A stretch of 64,000 bases of DNA from Patiria miniata (taxonomy: Eukaryota; Echinodermata; Asteroidea; Valvatida; Asterinidae): assembly GCF_015706575.1 (NCBI RefSeq), contig NW_024037072.1, positions 17,423,162 to 17,487,161 of the forward strand. Reading direction: 5' to 3'. Of this stretch, positions 1 through 11,900 are shown piece by piece; position 1 is the stretch's first letter; the number at the start of each line of letters is the position of its first letter. The notes below the pieces were generated by a model that was not told the DNA's origin, did no database searches, and saw only the letters and a program-made list of their open reading frames with translations. The translations under genes and the position numbers were made by a program.

Positions 1-330
1 AAAATGATCGATCACCCCAAGATTTGTGAGTGTGAGGGACAACCAGCAAAGAAGCATCAGAAGATCTCAATCGCCTGGATGGATTGTATTGAGTTAATAG
101 GTCTATGTTGTATTCAGGAGCTGAATCATGTAGGCAATGAAAAACAAGCAGTAACAGTTTGTACTTAATCCGGTCAGCAACAGGGAGCCAATGCAGAGAC
201 TGCAAAATTGGGGTGATATGGGTTCTAGAGGGTGTCAGGGTCACAATTCGAGCGGCAGAATTTCGTAGTCTTTGTAGGCGAGCAAGTTGGTTGACATAAT
301 TTCTGAGGCCAAATCTGCCCGTTATTTTAC
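1..330 (-). pseudogene. LINE reverse transcriptase C-terminal fragment (CR1/L2-like)
   Basis: Read on the minus strand, this stretch gives the region that follows the RT thumb in CR1/L2-type LINEs: an NSAARIVTLTP block, then ITPILQSLHWLPV, then a segment ending near LRSSDASLL. This conserved tail is characteristic of ORF2 of these non-LTR retrotransposons. The element runs off the left edge of the window. It may be the continuation of the LINE at 1089-2411, since that copy stops just before this part of the protein. If so, about 0.75 kb of unrelated sequence now separates the two pieces. It is not an intact gene. Confidence 0.7.
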
Positions 331-1088
331 ACCGGCGTTGAAGTTCTGCAAGAGTCCGTAATTCAAAAATCATCCGGTCGTGAATTGTCGTCCACAAACT
401 GGAAGGGATGGCTCAGCCCAGCAGACGAAATGCGTCAAATTCATCAAATTCATGTTTTCATAGTAATCATGCAGGCACATTTTTTCTTGCTGTCGGCTGA
501 AAATGTTTTGTGATAGGATATTCCGGAGCCATAATTGTGCAGGAAGGCAACATTTTAACGGGCGGCATAAAATTTTGGTAGGGCGCCATTCCCACTCAAC
601 CACACCGATATGAATCGTCTCTGATAAACATGACAGAAAATTATTATAACATTAGATAACGTTCCCTAGAGAGGACACTTAAATCATAGGTTACATTGAA
701 AATATTACAAGGATTAGTTCAACAACAATTTGATGATGATTCACAAAATATACAGTATTTAAACGGTGAAGGCTTAACTGTGATTTCAAAATCTCAAACG
801 TTTAACCCGATAAAGATCGAGTCCTTCCTCTATGACAACAAATGCATTGCGAAGGAAAAATATGTTGCTCTCTATAATAATAGTATCATCATTCAACAAT
901 AGTACGGCGGATAATGTACATGAACATGTATTATAAAGTCAAAATGCAGACGTCTCCAGACATCAAAGGAATGTAAACGCGGTGGCCGCAGTCGGCAGTT
1001 ATGCCTCTGTTGAGCCGACTGCGTTCACCGCACACACGACCGCGGTCAACGCGTTATGAACGTATTTCAATAACAATGGAGCCGTTTG
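331..1088. other. Unassigned stretch with a small inverted repeat
   Basis: I see no convincing coding region here; the reading frames at 370-603 and 696-902 match nothing I know. The only structure noticed is an imperfect inverted repeat, 979-996 against 1014-1031 (about 15 of 18 positions pair), around a 17-base loop. The stretch may be an insertion separating two parts of one LINE ORF2. Confidence 0.4.
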
Positions 1089-2411
1089 TTAGGCAGCTGC
1101 ATTGAGATGTAATGTAGGCAGAAGAGCTCGATGTTTTGCTGGTAACTTACGATCAGTCAAACTGCGTTGGATCCGGTCAAAACGCATTTTGATCTTTAAG
1201 AGAAGCTCCCTTACGGGGTAGCTGATACAACAGGGAATTACAAAAGTCCAACCGAGACGAAATGAGGGCGTGAACAAGTTTCTCTGTTGCTGAGTGGGTT
1301 AGATACTTCCGAATGAACCCAAGTTACCAAGTTGAAATGTGACAGATTAACATGTGTTCGAAACATGATGAGACATTGACATAAGTGAGTCAAAGGTGAC
1401 TCCCAGATTTTGACTGGTCGCCGACAAATTAACAGGTGAATTGTAGATGTTGATACCATGGACATTGATCTTGGCAAGTTGTGACTTGACCCAAACATAT
1501 AAGTTCAGATTTACCAGTGATGAAAATTGGAACTCATCCATGCACTGACATCATTGATGCACATCATTGATGATTCAAGTTTCTGGAGAGTTAGCAAGGC
1601 GTCATCTTGATTTGGTGCAAATGACACAAAGAGTTGAACGTCATCAGCATAGCAGTGGTAACTGATATTATGAGATTCCAAGACATGTTTCAGACCACTG
1701 AGATAGATGGTAAACAACAATGACCCACCGACAGATCCCTGGGGAACTCCATGTTTCAGTTCAACAATATCGGATCTGGCGTTACCGATACATACCAGCT
1801 GATGACGATCTCCCAAGTATGACTTGAACCAATCAAGTGCACGATGACAAATACCAGAAGATTACATAATGTTTGCAAGTATGTCGTGGTTGACCGTGTC
1901 GAACGCTGCGGATAAGTCCAGTAGAACGACTGCTGTAAGTCTGCCGACATCCATTTCTGACAAATTGTGGTTAGATAAATTAACTAACAGGGTCTCGACG
2001 CTATGATTGGCATGGTATGCAGATTGACGATTATCATACAAATTGATATATTGTAAATAATCAGTCAGTCTAGAGAAAACAACCCGCTGTAGGACCTTAG
2101 ACAAGTACGGTAAGTTTGACACGGGGCGGGAGTTCTAAAGCGACCCTGGATCAAGTTCTGGCCTCTTCAGCAATGGACGAACATGGGCGATCTTTAATGC
2201 TGCTGGAATATTCCCATCCTTGAGACTCAAGTTGACAATCTTTGCGATGATTGATGAGAAAGCTGGTGCGCAGTCTTTCAGTAGTTAAGTAGGAACAGGA
2301 TCAAGTTCACATGATTTGACGGGACTTTTACGGATGAGTGTTTCGATTTCTTTAGGTGTTGTAGGCTCAAATGAATTCACGACTGCAGATGTCTGAACTG
2401 GTAGTGGAGTA
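1089..2411 (-). pseudogene. LINE reverse transcriptase, 3' half (split by the BEL insertion)
   Basis: The minus strand shows RT blocks in order: RPVSNLPYLSKVLQRVV near 2110, the palm-1 motif DLSAAFDTVNHD near 1890, GVPQGSVGG near 1740, then the catalytic YADD within CYADDVQLF near 1650, and the thumb (SSRLDFCNSLLYQLP) near 1240. These are typical of a CR1/L2/Jockey-type LINE ORF2. In-frame stops (for example 2285-2287 and one just before the RPVSNL block) and frame changes make it a relic. Its N-terminal half lies at 18310-19165; the two pieces join exactly across the BEL/Pao insertion. Confidence 0.9.
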
Positions 2412-3058
2412 TGAAAAGGATGGCACTTAACAGTTCCAGTGAACTTGACTTTGTAATGACGAATGGTTAGTACACAATCATGTATCAGCAACAGTAACTC
2501 GCATCTTTAATCACGTATCTCACGTAGACACGAAACATGAAGCATGAAGCACGTAACACGTAACACGGTTTAATCTACATAAACAAAACAAAGATAACAA
2601 ATACATATCAGGATTGATACACAAAAACAATATTACAAATGTCCAGTTAGTGGTAAATTAGCTGTAGCACATGTGCGAATCCCGTGTAATGTTGTATATT
2701 AAAGTCTACATGCACACATTTTACATGACACTTTTACACAAATTTTCCCCAATAAATTAACCCAGAAATATTACTATTATCCCACAAATATCTAGATGAC
2801 CATGCTCTATGTATGTCTAACAATCATATAAAAGGATTTAGAAATTATTATACTTACGACTTTGGGCTGTCCAAAACAACAAATTGTCTGACGAAAGGTG
2901 ACGTTGACGTGAAAAGTTTGACGTTATCTAAACGTGTTGACCCAACTGACTTGTTTTACGGTGGTGTGCAATAGCGCCCTCTCTTGACGAAGAATACAAT
3001 TACACAAAAAAGTTAACCTAATTAGCATATTACACAAACGAAACATTTTGACCCAACA
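2412..3058 (-). repeat. BEL/Pao LTR (3' LTR in element orientation)
   Basis: This 647-bp repeat matches 17675-18309 along its whole length with scattered substitutions and small indels. It starts TGAAAAGG and ends ACCCAACA on the plus strand. Confidence 0.93.
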
Positions 3059-3341
3059 TCCCGACCCCTTAAATGTCACAACCAACCCAAAAATGGCATT
3101 TACCTAAATCATACAAAATAGGGAAGAATGTGAGTGCCCCTTTAAGTTGACTTTCACTGGTGGTTTAGGGTTTTCAATTATACATCATAATACAAGTTAT
3201 ACACACACAAAAGAAAAGCTTGTGGATCTAATCATATGAATCATCAGCTATTTGTACTACATACTCTAACCTTTGGAACTACATGTACTGGAAAACACGA
3301 TATAAAACAAACAAAAACACTTGTAGAGGCCAACAACCAAT
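3059..3341 (-). other. BEL 3' untranslated segment with purine-rich tract
   Basis: This lies between the pol stop and the 3' LTR. Read on the minus strand, the bases just before the LTR are purine-rich (AAGGGGTCGGGA), as expected for the polypurine tract that primes plus-strand DNA synthesis. No other feature was seen. Confidence 0.5.
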
Positions 3342-6300
3342 TTATGTTTCAGATCTTTCTACTGTTTCCAGAAGACAAAGTTTCTGGACTGGTCTCATCA
3401 AGGTAGATGACATTGTATTCACCTTGGCTGATCTGACTAGCTGGTCCCCTCCCTGATGTGCTTCAACAACTCGCCCTAAAAGCCATTTACTCCTTGGCAA
3501 GTCACTATCAACGACAAGCACCAAGTCTCCCATCTGGATATTCCTCTTTGGCTCAAACCATTTCTGTCTTTCTTGCAGCATTGGAAGGTACTACCGAATC
3601 CATCTTCTCCAAAAACATCGGCCTTCCATTGATGATAGACTCAACCAGACACATAAGTGTAGACAAACTCTCGTCGTACATGGTTTGCTCTTTCATGAGA
3701 GAATTCATCAGCCTTCGCGTGGTCCTAATCTGCCTTTCCCAGACTCCGCCCATATGCGATGCCGTAGGGGGATTAAACTTCCACTTCACCCCTTTCTGAA
3801 GGAGGAACTCATTGACCTTCTGCTGATCTAGGGACTGTGTAGCTTCTCTAAGCTCTCTCTCGCCGCCCACAAAGTTGGACCCGTTATAGGACCTGATCTC
3901 CTCTGGCTCTCCACGTCGACACATGAACCGTTGTAACGCGTTGATGAAAGAATCTGCTTCCATGGTATGTAGGACTTCAATATGAACGGCTCGAACTACT
4001 AGACAGGTAAATATACACCCATAGCGTTTGACCAAGCTTCAAACCTGTTTAACAATGAACGGACCAAAACAATCCACTCCAACAAAACTGAATGCCGGCT
4101 TGTTTGGCGTGACCCTGAAATATGGCAGATCTGCCATCTTTTGCGCGACTGGTGTGGCTGATTGACGTCTACACCCAAAACAATCACGCAAAATACTGCG
4201 GCCTGTAGACCTGGCCTTGATCAACCAATATCTTTGACGCAATAGGGAAAGTACGTGCTCTCTTCAAGAGTGTCCCGATTCTCGATGGAAATGTCTGACA
4301 ATCAGAGTAACTACATGGTGATTTTTAGGCAACACGGCCGGACGTTTCACTCCCTCGTCTACTGGAGCGTTCTTCAGACGACCACCAATCCTTATTATAC
4401 CATCAGCGGACAACACTGGGTCAAGCTTGTATAAAGGACTTGTCTTCTTGATGTAGTCCTGTGACCTTCTGGAACCTACCCTGTCCTTCTGGAGGAACTT
4501 CAACTCGTCACAAAAGGACTGTCCCTGGATATACAATATGATAGCATCCTCTGCTCTCGTCATCTCATCTACGGTCAGTAGCATCTGCATGTCTACTGTT
4601 GGTTGCTTCTTTGCCTTGGCTCGCAAGTAGTTTTTCCTCAATCTATGCCATGAGGAATGTCTCTTCAACAACCTGTCTACCACATCGACCTGTTCCATCT
4701 TGTTTACAGCACATACAGTAACCACCTCCTTGTCTGGCTTTATCTCTGGATCTTCATCTGATAGATCTCTCAGGCTTGGCGATTTTGGCCATTCGCTATC
4801 TTCCAGGCAAAGGAAGTCGGGTCCATTGAGCCATCGCTTGTTAGCAAGCATTTCCTCGGCTGTTTGTCCTCCTGTAACATCATCGGCTGGATTAAGCGTA
4901 GACTCAATATGATGCCATTGACTTGGTGATGACCCGCTATGGATAACTGCAACTCTATTTGCCACGAATGTGAGAAACCGTCGCTCCTCATTCTTCACAT
5001 ACTGTAGTACTATGGTGCTGTCTGTCCAAAATACTGAATCCTCTAATGACACATCTAACTCTCTACGAACCATGGCATCAAGTTTGACGGAGAGTGTCGC
5101 ACCCATCAATTCCAACCTTGGTATCGTCATCTTTTTCAGGGGGCCTAGATGTGACTTGGCCAAGAGAAGGCAAGACTGCTTGTCGCAAGTAGGTTGTCGC
5201 TCCGTAAGCTACTTCTGATGCATCCGAGAAATGGTGCAGTTGGTATTTGACTACCTTTCCAAAACCATAAGGCCTGATACTCCTATTCACCCTGAACTGT
5301 TCTATCTCGGGTAGTTCTTGTTTCCACTGTTGCCAACTGATGCGGTGCTCTGATGGAAGTGACTCAACCCAGCCTAGCTTTCTGCGGCATAGATCCTGTA
5401 TGATAACCTTGGCCCTCAGAGTGAACGGACTCACAAACCCATGTGGATCATAGATAAAACTGCAGACACTAAGTATTCCTCTTCTTATCAATGTCTTGTC
5501 GCTGGGACTGATTTTATAGCCAAAACAGTCCAGTTCAACATCCCACTTCATTCCGATAGCTCTCTCGGTCGGTAATGCCTCGTAGTTCAGATCGAGCTCC
5601 TTAACATCCTTCGCAAGAACTTGTGGGCTGCTGCTTACCCACTTTGTCAACCTAAAACCTCCTCTAGCTAGAAGGCTACGGAGTTCCTGTGCCAGCTGAA
5701 TTCCTTTCTCTTCACTGGCGACAAATTTCAAACAGTCGTCCACGTAAAAATTACGCATGACTGTGTCGACTGTGTTGGGTTGGAAGTCTGCTCGATTATC
5801 CTCAGCGGTACGTTGCAGAGCGAAGATGCAACAGCTTGGACTCCATGTACCACCGAAGGGGTGTACAGTCATCCTATACACACTCGGTTGTCGAGAGCTG
5901 TCGCCATCAGACCACCACAGATATCTCAAGACATCTCGCTCTTTCTGAGTGACTTTGACCTGATGGAACATGGCTTGGACATCAGCCATAAGTGCCACTG
6001 TCTCTTGCCGAAACCTCACGAGTACCCCCAACAGCATGTTGGTCAAATCTGGTCCACTAAGCACCTCGTCGTTGAGTGATGTTCCGCAATGCTTAGACGC
6101 ACAGTCGAATACTATGCAAACCTTATCAGGCTTCTTTGGATGGTACACCGGGTGATGTGGGAGATACCACACGGTGCTGTTCGAGGAATGAACTTCCTCT
6201 TCTGGAACACTTTCTGCATAACCGTTGTTGATGAGATCCTTCATGCCTTCTGTGTACTTAGTGTGCAGCAGTGTGTCTCTTTGCAACCGCTTGCCCAACG

Positions 6301-7264
6301 ATAAAAGACGTCGTTCCGCAACAGTGCGATTATCAACCAAGCGCGGAGGATAATTCTTAAATGAGATCGCCAACTCGTAGTGCCCATCTGTGAGACGAAC
6401 AGTTTCTTCCCATATCGCAATAGCCTGCTTGTCCTTCACCGACATCCCCTTGGTGTCATCGTGAATGGAATCAGTCGTGTCCAACTTCCAGAACATCTTT
6501 AGTTGTCTCTCTAAACTGTCGTGGGCTGCAATGAAGTTGGATGTGGCTGTGTGCTTGTTCGCCATTCCCAGTGCTCCATTCAGCGACCATCCGAGCTGTG
6601 TTCTTGTCGCATATGGGGCATTCCTCTCACCCTTCTTGACTTCTAATGGTGTCAGCGCTTCTGGAACATCTTGCCCAATCAACAGCTGTACTCGACCTTT
6701 GTCAACTTGTGGCAGCTTGATACCTTGCAGGTGAGGCCATCTTTCAATGTCCTCTTGCTTGGCTAAGTTAGCATCATGGATAGGGAGCTCACGTCTTGTA
6801 TACACCAACGGAAGTTCAACTGGTTGTTCACAGTCGATACCGCTAACTGTCAGACTGATGACAGTTGTCGCTGTTTGCACGTTTGCCCCTGCCAATGTTG
6901 TGAGAGACAATTGCTGCTGTTGACCGCAGATTTTCAGTCGCTTTACCAACTCTTCTGTGCAGAAAGTGCTCGTGGACCCACTGTCCAAGAGTGCATAAGT
7001 GTCGATGCATACACCACTACCCTTGGCCTTGACCTTGACCGGAACAATGGGCAACGCAACTCTCATCGCACCGACCCCTGTGACATAACAGCTCGTGTCA
7101 ACCTCTGTGTCGGTGAAACCACTTTGCACTGATGCCGCTGGTTCTGCTGGTGCCGTCGTGACCTCAGTTCTTGGGGTATACTGACCTACAGGTATGGTTT
7201 TAATCTGGTGCAAGAACTTAGTATGCTTTTTCCCACACCCTGCAACAGAGCAAACTCGGTACAT
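3342..7264 (-). pseudogene. BEL/Pao pol: protease, RT, RNase H, integrase (broken)
   Basis: The first open part (7264-5078, 728 codons) has a cysteine/histidine motif at its start, a retropepsin DSGS at residues 94-97 and the RT catalytic YVDD at 507-510. It ends with the RNase H start (HFSDAS near residue 675). The reading continues in a second frame from about 5163 (RNase H, then the integrase zinc region), with an in-frame TGA at 4264-4266 and a second stop near 4040. The integrase core follows. Its first Asp is in VGVDCFGPF and its Glu in GGVWERQIR, but the second catalytic Asp is replaced by Tyr (RSYNGSNF). A further frame change near 3570 leads to the C-terminal domain (3581-3342). The element cannot be active. 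Confidence 0.93.
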
Positions 7265-7412
7265 GAATTTGACATATGCCCAGGTCTCAAACAGTTATAG
7301 CACAGTTTTGTTGCCCTAGCAAATTCAAATCTATCTTCTGGTTTCTTACTCTTAAACTCTGTACACCCAAACAAGGTGTGACTACCGTTACACAATACAC
7401 ATGTCATGATAC
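7186..7412 (-). pseudogene. BEL gag 3' end with zinc-knuckle cysteines
   Basis: The minus-strand frame contains CVLCNGSH followed by CYNCLRPGHMSNSC, a CCHC-type zinc knuckle normally found at the gag end of BEL/Pao polyproteins. The reading moves into the pol frame at about 7264. The upstream gag part was displaced to 16325-17636 by the Gypsy insertion, whose 4-bp target copy ATAC is at 7409-7412. Confidence 0.85.
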
Positions 7413-8249
7413 TGTAACATTTGAGCAATTGACATAATTTGTTTTGACTTGGCGCGCCATAGAAAGCGTTAGACGCGCAATTAGTTTGTCGCCGCCAGCG
7501 GGCAAGTCAGTTGGTGAACGCTACTCGTGCGGGAAGGACCAACCAAGTTACCGGAGCGTCAATCCAAGGAGGCGAAAGGGCGTACTGCAGTAAGTATATG
7601 TGCCTACCTACCTTTAGCGTGGGGCATATAGCGGAGCCATAGGCGCGACTGTTGGCCGGACGCCTCGAGGGACGACGTACGCTAGCGAGCGTACATCTAC
7701 TGAGGCGTCGGTCCGAGCACTGAGGCGCAGGGCTGCTGTAGGTGCCGGTGGAGGCGTAAGGACTCATCGAGGAGTTACACGCTCCATATAAACCAGGCTC
7801 ACGAGGAGCCTACCCCTTTGAGGCCCGAGGAGGCGAGAGGCGTTGCCGAGGGAACAACTGTGCGCGACATTTAGCAGTTCATAAATGCGGCACTTGCGTG
7901 GTGGATAAGTGCAAACTAGAGGCGCTATAACACCCACTAGAGGCGCCATAACACTCCATTGAGGCGCTATTAAGGGCGTATTGAAGTAAATCACTCTAAT
8001 CATAATAATTGATCTAATTAAATAAATCAGTGAAACCTTCTTCTTTTGTCATTGCGTCACAGTTATTTTTTTCATGTTTGTCAGTCTGTATTGTCTGTCT
8101 GGAAGTCAGCGATCAGTGAGTAGACTGAGTATACGTGGTGGTATATTTCCAACCGAACGGACCTGCACCTCGGCGCTGTTAGGGTTACTCGCCTTACCCG
8201 CGAGTGTTCGCCGAGGACAACCGACCTGGCAATAGTTAAATCCGCCACA
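7413..8249 (+). repeat. Gypsy 5' LTR
   Basis: This is a direct repeat of 15485-16320. It contains a TATA-like CCATATAAA near 7784, several AGGCGC repeats around 7920-7970 and an AATAAA polyadenylation signal at 8021-8026. It ends CCGCCACA. The frames at 7507-7767 and 7764-8003 occur identically in both LTRs and are not genes. Confidence 0.97.
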
Positions 8250-8251
8250 AA

Positions 8252-8267
8252 TGGTGGCAGCGGTGGG
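8252..8267 (+). other. Gypsy primer-binding site (tRNA-Leu type)
   Basis: Two bases after the LTR the sequence reads TGGTGGCAGCGGTGGG. This is complementary to the 3' end of animal tRNA-Leu(AAG) with its added CCA, so that tRNA is the likely primer of minus-strand synthesis. Confidence 0.8.
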
Positions 8268-8477
8268 AATTGTATGCTCAGCTTATTACTGGACGCTTGG
8301 AACGGTTTTTTTTGGTGTGTGCACTGACCTCTTTACGAGCGTACGTGTAAACAGACTGATAACTAATCTTGATTGCATAATCAAATTTGGAGTTGATCAA
8401 GCGTTGCGAGTGATTAGACAAAGTTGGACACTCCGATTTTTGCGGAGGACTTGGAGGGATAATTCTCAGGACACTGA

Positions 8478-8903
8478 ATGGCCAAGGCCAAGTGCTCGGA
8501 CGAGATGAGCAGTAAACAGAGAGAAAACACAGGTACCCTCACAGGCGAGCGTCCTGTGCCGATATTGCAGGAGGAAATTGACCTACTGCGTATGGAAGTC
8601 CAACTGAAAGAGGATCAGTTGGCAAACTCGATGAGAGAAAAGGAACGTGCCGAGACCCGGTTGGGGCAATTTCTGTCTCAATCCCCGGGGTCTCCGGAAG
8701 AGGAACACCACCAACGTGGGTGGATACACAAAAAGCCCGAGAGGGATGACAAGGAAATCGAATTTAAGTATGACTTAACGCGTGACATGGAGACCTCTGG
8801 TTATGGTTCCATGTTTGGGCGCGTAAAACAGATGCAGCGAACCGGTACGGAGACAGGGCGGAACACATCTACGTACACCGATGAGAACGATGATGAGGAA
8901 TAA
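8478..8903 (+). CDS. Gypsy gag N-terminal ORF with coiled coil
   Basis: This 141-residue frame has charged heptad-like sequence around residues 30-65 (EEIDLLRMEVQLKEDQLANS), which suggests a coiled coil, and an acidic end (DENDDEE). It overlaps the start of the large gag-pol frame by 23 bases in a different frame. Either a frameshift (programmed or mutational) joins them, or it is a separate leader protein. The position and character fit the N-terminus of gag. There is no close family match that I can name. Confidence 0.6.
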   Translation: MAKAKCSDEMSSKQRENTGTLTGERPVPILQEEIDLLRMEVQLKEDQLANSMREKERAETRLGQFLSQSPGSPEEEHHQRGWIHKKPERDDKEIEFKYDLTRDMETSGYGSMFGRVKQMQRTGTETGRNTSTYTDENDDEE

Positions 8904-11900
8904 AACATACTTGCCACAACCACAGTCGACGGCACAGACACATCCGACTACTGATCGTGGAGGAGCTATAACGCCTCCGGTGGAGGGCACTCCAGAGAGT
9001 GGAGGCGCCACCCCCACAAACGACAAACACGGTGATGCGAAGGAGGGCAGGCCAACCTCTCCTAGCACCCCGTGGCCATTGAAGAGAGAGGAGAGGATTC
9101 AATCGTCACAACAGTGGCAGGACCGATTTGGAGGAAAAGCCAAACGACCTAATATTGTTCCGGATCGATTCAGCGGAAAACAGCCCTGGATAGATTACAG
9201 GGAACACTTCGAGTCTTGTAGGCGAGTAAATGGCTGGAATGATGAAGAAGCTGCAGCGTTCCTGGCCGCAAGTTTGCAAGGATCCGCTGTGAAAATTTTG
9301 ACTAATCGCCAAGGGGAAGGACAAGCCCGGCTATACAAGTATACTGAACTAATTGGACTACTCAATACACGTTTTGGGCCGGGGCAGATGGCTGAGAACT
9401 TCCTTATGGAACTGAGAAACCGTCACCAAGGCCCAAAGGAGACTTTACAGGAACTTGGAGAAGCAGTCCGCGAGTTGGCTACCCTATCATATCCGGAGTT
9501 AACGGAAGACAGTAGGGATAGATTGGCTCGTGGACATTTTTCCGACGCAATCGCCAGCCAGAGCATTCGGGAGGGAGTTTTCCGGTCAAGGCCGTCTTCT
9601 CTGAATGACGCCGTTCGTGCGGCGCTGGCGACGGAGAATTTTGAACGGATTGAGGAACAACGATGTGGAAAAAAGGACAAGAAATGCCGCATGGGGCGAG
9701 ATGAGGAGGAGTACCGGGACACCATCATAGCTGATGTAGTCGACCATCTGAAGCAATACTACAAGAATATGAGAGACGAGCAGGCAACTGAGGAAAAGTC
9801 ACCTCAGCCGGAAAAGAGAAGAGACACACGCGTATACCACCCAAGACCGCGTAGGATAGCCAACCCGGATGACAGGTGTTACGGGTGCCAAGGAAAGGGA
9901 CATTTTGCAAAGGATTGCACAAACCCAACTACCCCTGCACAGAGGCGCTCGGGAAACGGCCGCCAGCCGACTCTGCGACCCAAGAGGAGGCTGGGCGAAC
10001 AGAAGGGTCAACCGACAATGGGCTCAGAAATTCAACAGGACAAAACTCATCTCAACCCTGACGACAAAAGAGAAATATTTGCACCATTGGTTGTTCCAAA
10101 GCAGGGACTTTACGTACAAGGAGAGTTTCGGTCAGTCACTATCCCGTTCCTGGTGGATACCGGGACGACGGACACAATAATCTCGGAGGAGGTTTACTAT
10201 CAGATACCGACAGAGAGACGCCCACCGTTGGAGCAGGATGGCATCCGAGTCGTGCAGGCAGATGGTAGTGTCATGGAAACAGTAGGTGTGGCAAACATGG
10301 ACTTGCGTATTGGAAGGACAGCGTGCCCAGTACGGGCAGTCATTGCCAAAGTCAAAACCAAAGGCATACTTGGGATGGACTTTCTGCTCCCAACTGGAGG
10401 GACACTGGATTTCAACAAGTGTGAACTTTTGCTTCACGGAGAACACATACGGTGCACAACTAGATGGGGAACTACCTTGCATGCTAGGGTGGTTGTGGCA
10501 GAAACGACTGTCATTCCGCCCGGACACGAAGCTCTTGTTCAAGGAAGAGTGACCCGTGATTTCGAATCAGGTGACCTGGGGATTATAGAACCGATTGAAG
10601 GAGGTGGTGAGTTGGCGCAGAAAGGCTTGATTCTTGCAAGAACGTTGGTAGATCCTAAGGAGGGAGTACTTGCCTTGCGGTTGCTTAATCCGGGCAGCCG
10701 AGAGTGCATGGTTCGGTCGGGCACGACAGCCGGACGCCTCACACCGGTGGTAGAGAGAGATGTGCTGCAGGCACATGCAGTTGAACCTGGAGATGAAAAC
10801 AGGGATGTTCATGTCCCCGGCCACCTTGAGGATCTCTGGAAACGCAGTGTGGAGAATCTGGATCCCTGTTATCACTACGCAGTGGCTCGGCTGCTCACTG
10901 ATTTTGCGGATGTATTTTCGGAGGGCGATCATGACATTGGGAGAAATGATTGGGTGAAGCACCATATCGACACGGGAGAAACACGACCAGTCAGGCAGAG
11001 GCCCCGCCGGCAGCCATTGTGCAAGCAACAGGAGATTGACCGACAGGTGCAGGACTTGTTGAAGAGGGGACTGATTACGCCATCAGACAGCCCCTGGGCC
11101 TCAAATGTGGTGCTAGTAAGGAAGAAAGATGGAAGCCAACGCTTCTGTGTAGACTATCGCGGACTTAACGAGACAACTATCAAGGATGCGTACCCAGTTC
11201 CACGCATCGACGACACCCTGGATGCACTGTCAGGTGCGAGGTGGTTCTCCACCTTAGACCTCGCATCTGGCTACTGGCAAATCGAGCTCGATGAGGATGC
11301 GAAGCAAAAGTCAGCCTTCGTGGTGCGCGGGGGCTTGTACAGCTGGAGGGTCATGCCCTTCGGCTTGTGCAATGCCCCTGCCACCTTCGAAAGGCTGATG
11401 GAAAGGGTCGTATCCGGACTACAATGGGAGACTTTACTCGTATACCTCGATGATGTTATCGTGTACGGGAGAAGCGTCATGGAGAAGATACAGCGCCTAC
11501 GCGAGGTGCTGCAGAGATTTAGATTGGCTGGATTGAAGTTAAAGCCGAAAAAGTGCTTTCTCTTCAAGGAGACCGTGAAATATCTGGGACATGTGGTTTC
11601 ACCAGCCGGAGTTTCAACTGACCCGGACAAAATCGAGGCTATTAAATCATGGCCTACCCCGACAGATGTGAAAGGAGTGCGAAGTTTCTTAGGACTGGCC
11701 TCCTACTATCGCAGATTTATTAAGGGATTTGCAGATGTGGCTCGCCCACTCCACCGGCTCACAGAGAAGTCAAGGGAATTCCTTTGGGATGATAGCTGTG
11801 AGGTGGCATTCGTGACTCTGAAGAATCACTTACAGGAGGCGCCCATCTTGGCATACCCGGACCCAACAGGTGACTTTGTACTGGACACGGACGCCAGCGG

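Noticed and set aside
979..1031. Inverted repeat as a terminator or miRNA hairpin
   Set aside because: The pairing is imperfect (about 15 of 18) with no flanking evidence; noted only as structure.
7507..8003. Minus-strand open frames that recur at 15579-16075
   Set aside because: They are the same sequence in both Gypsy LTRs, antisense to the element; duplication of the LTR explains the apparent conservation.
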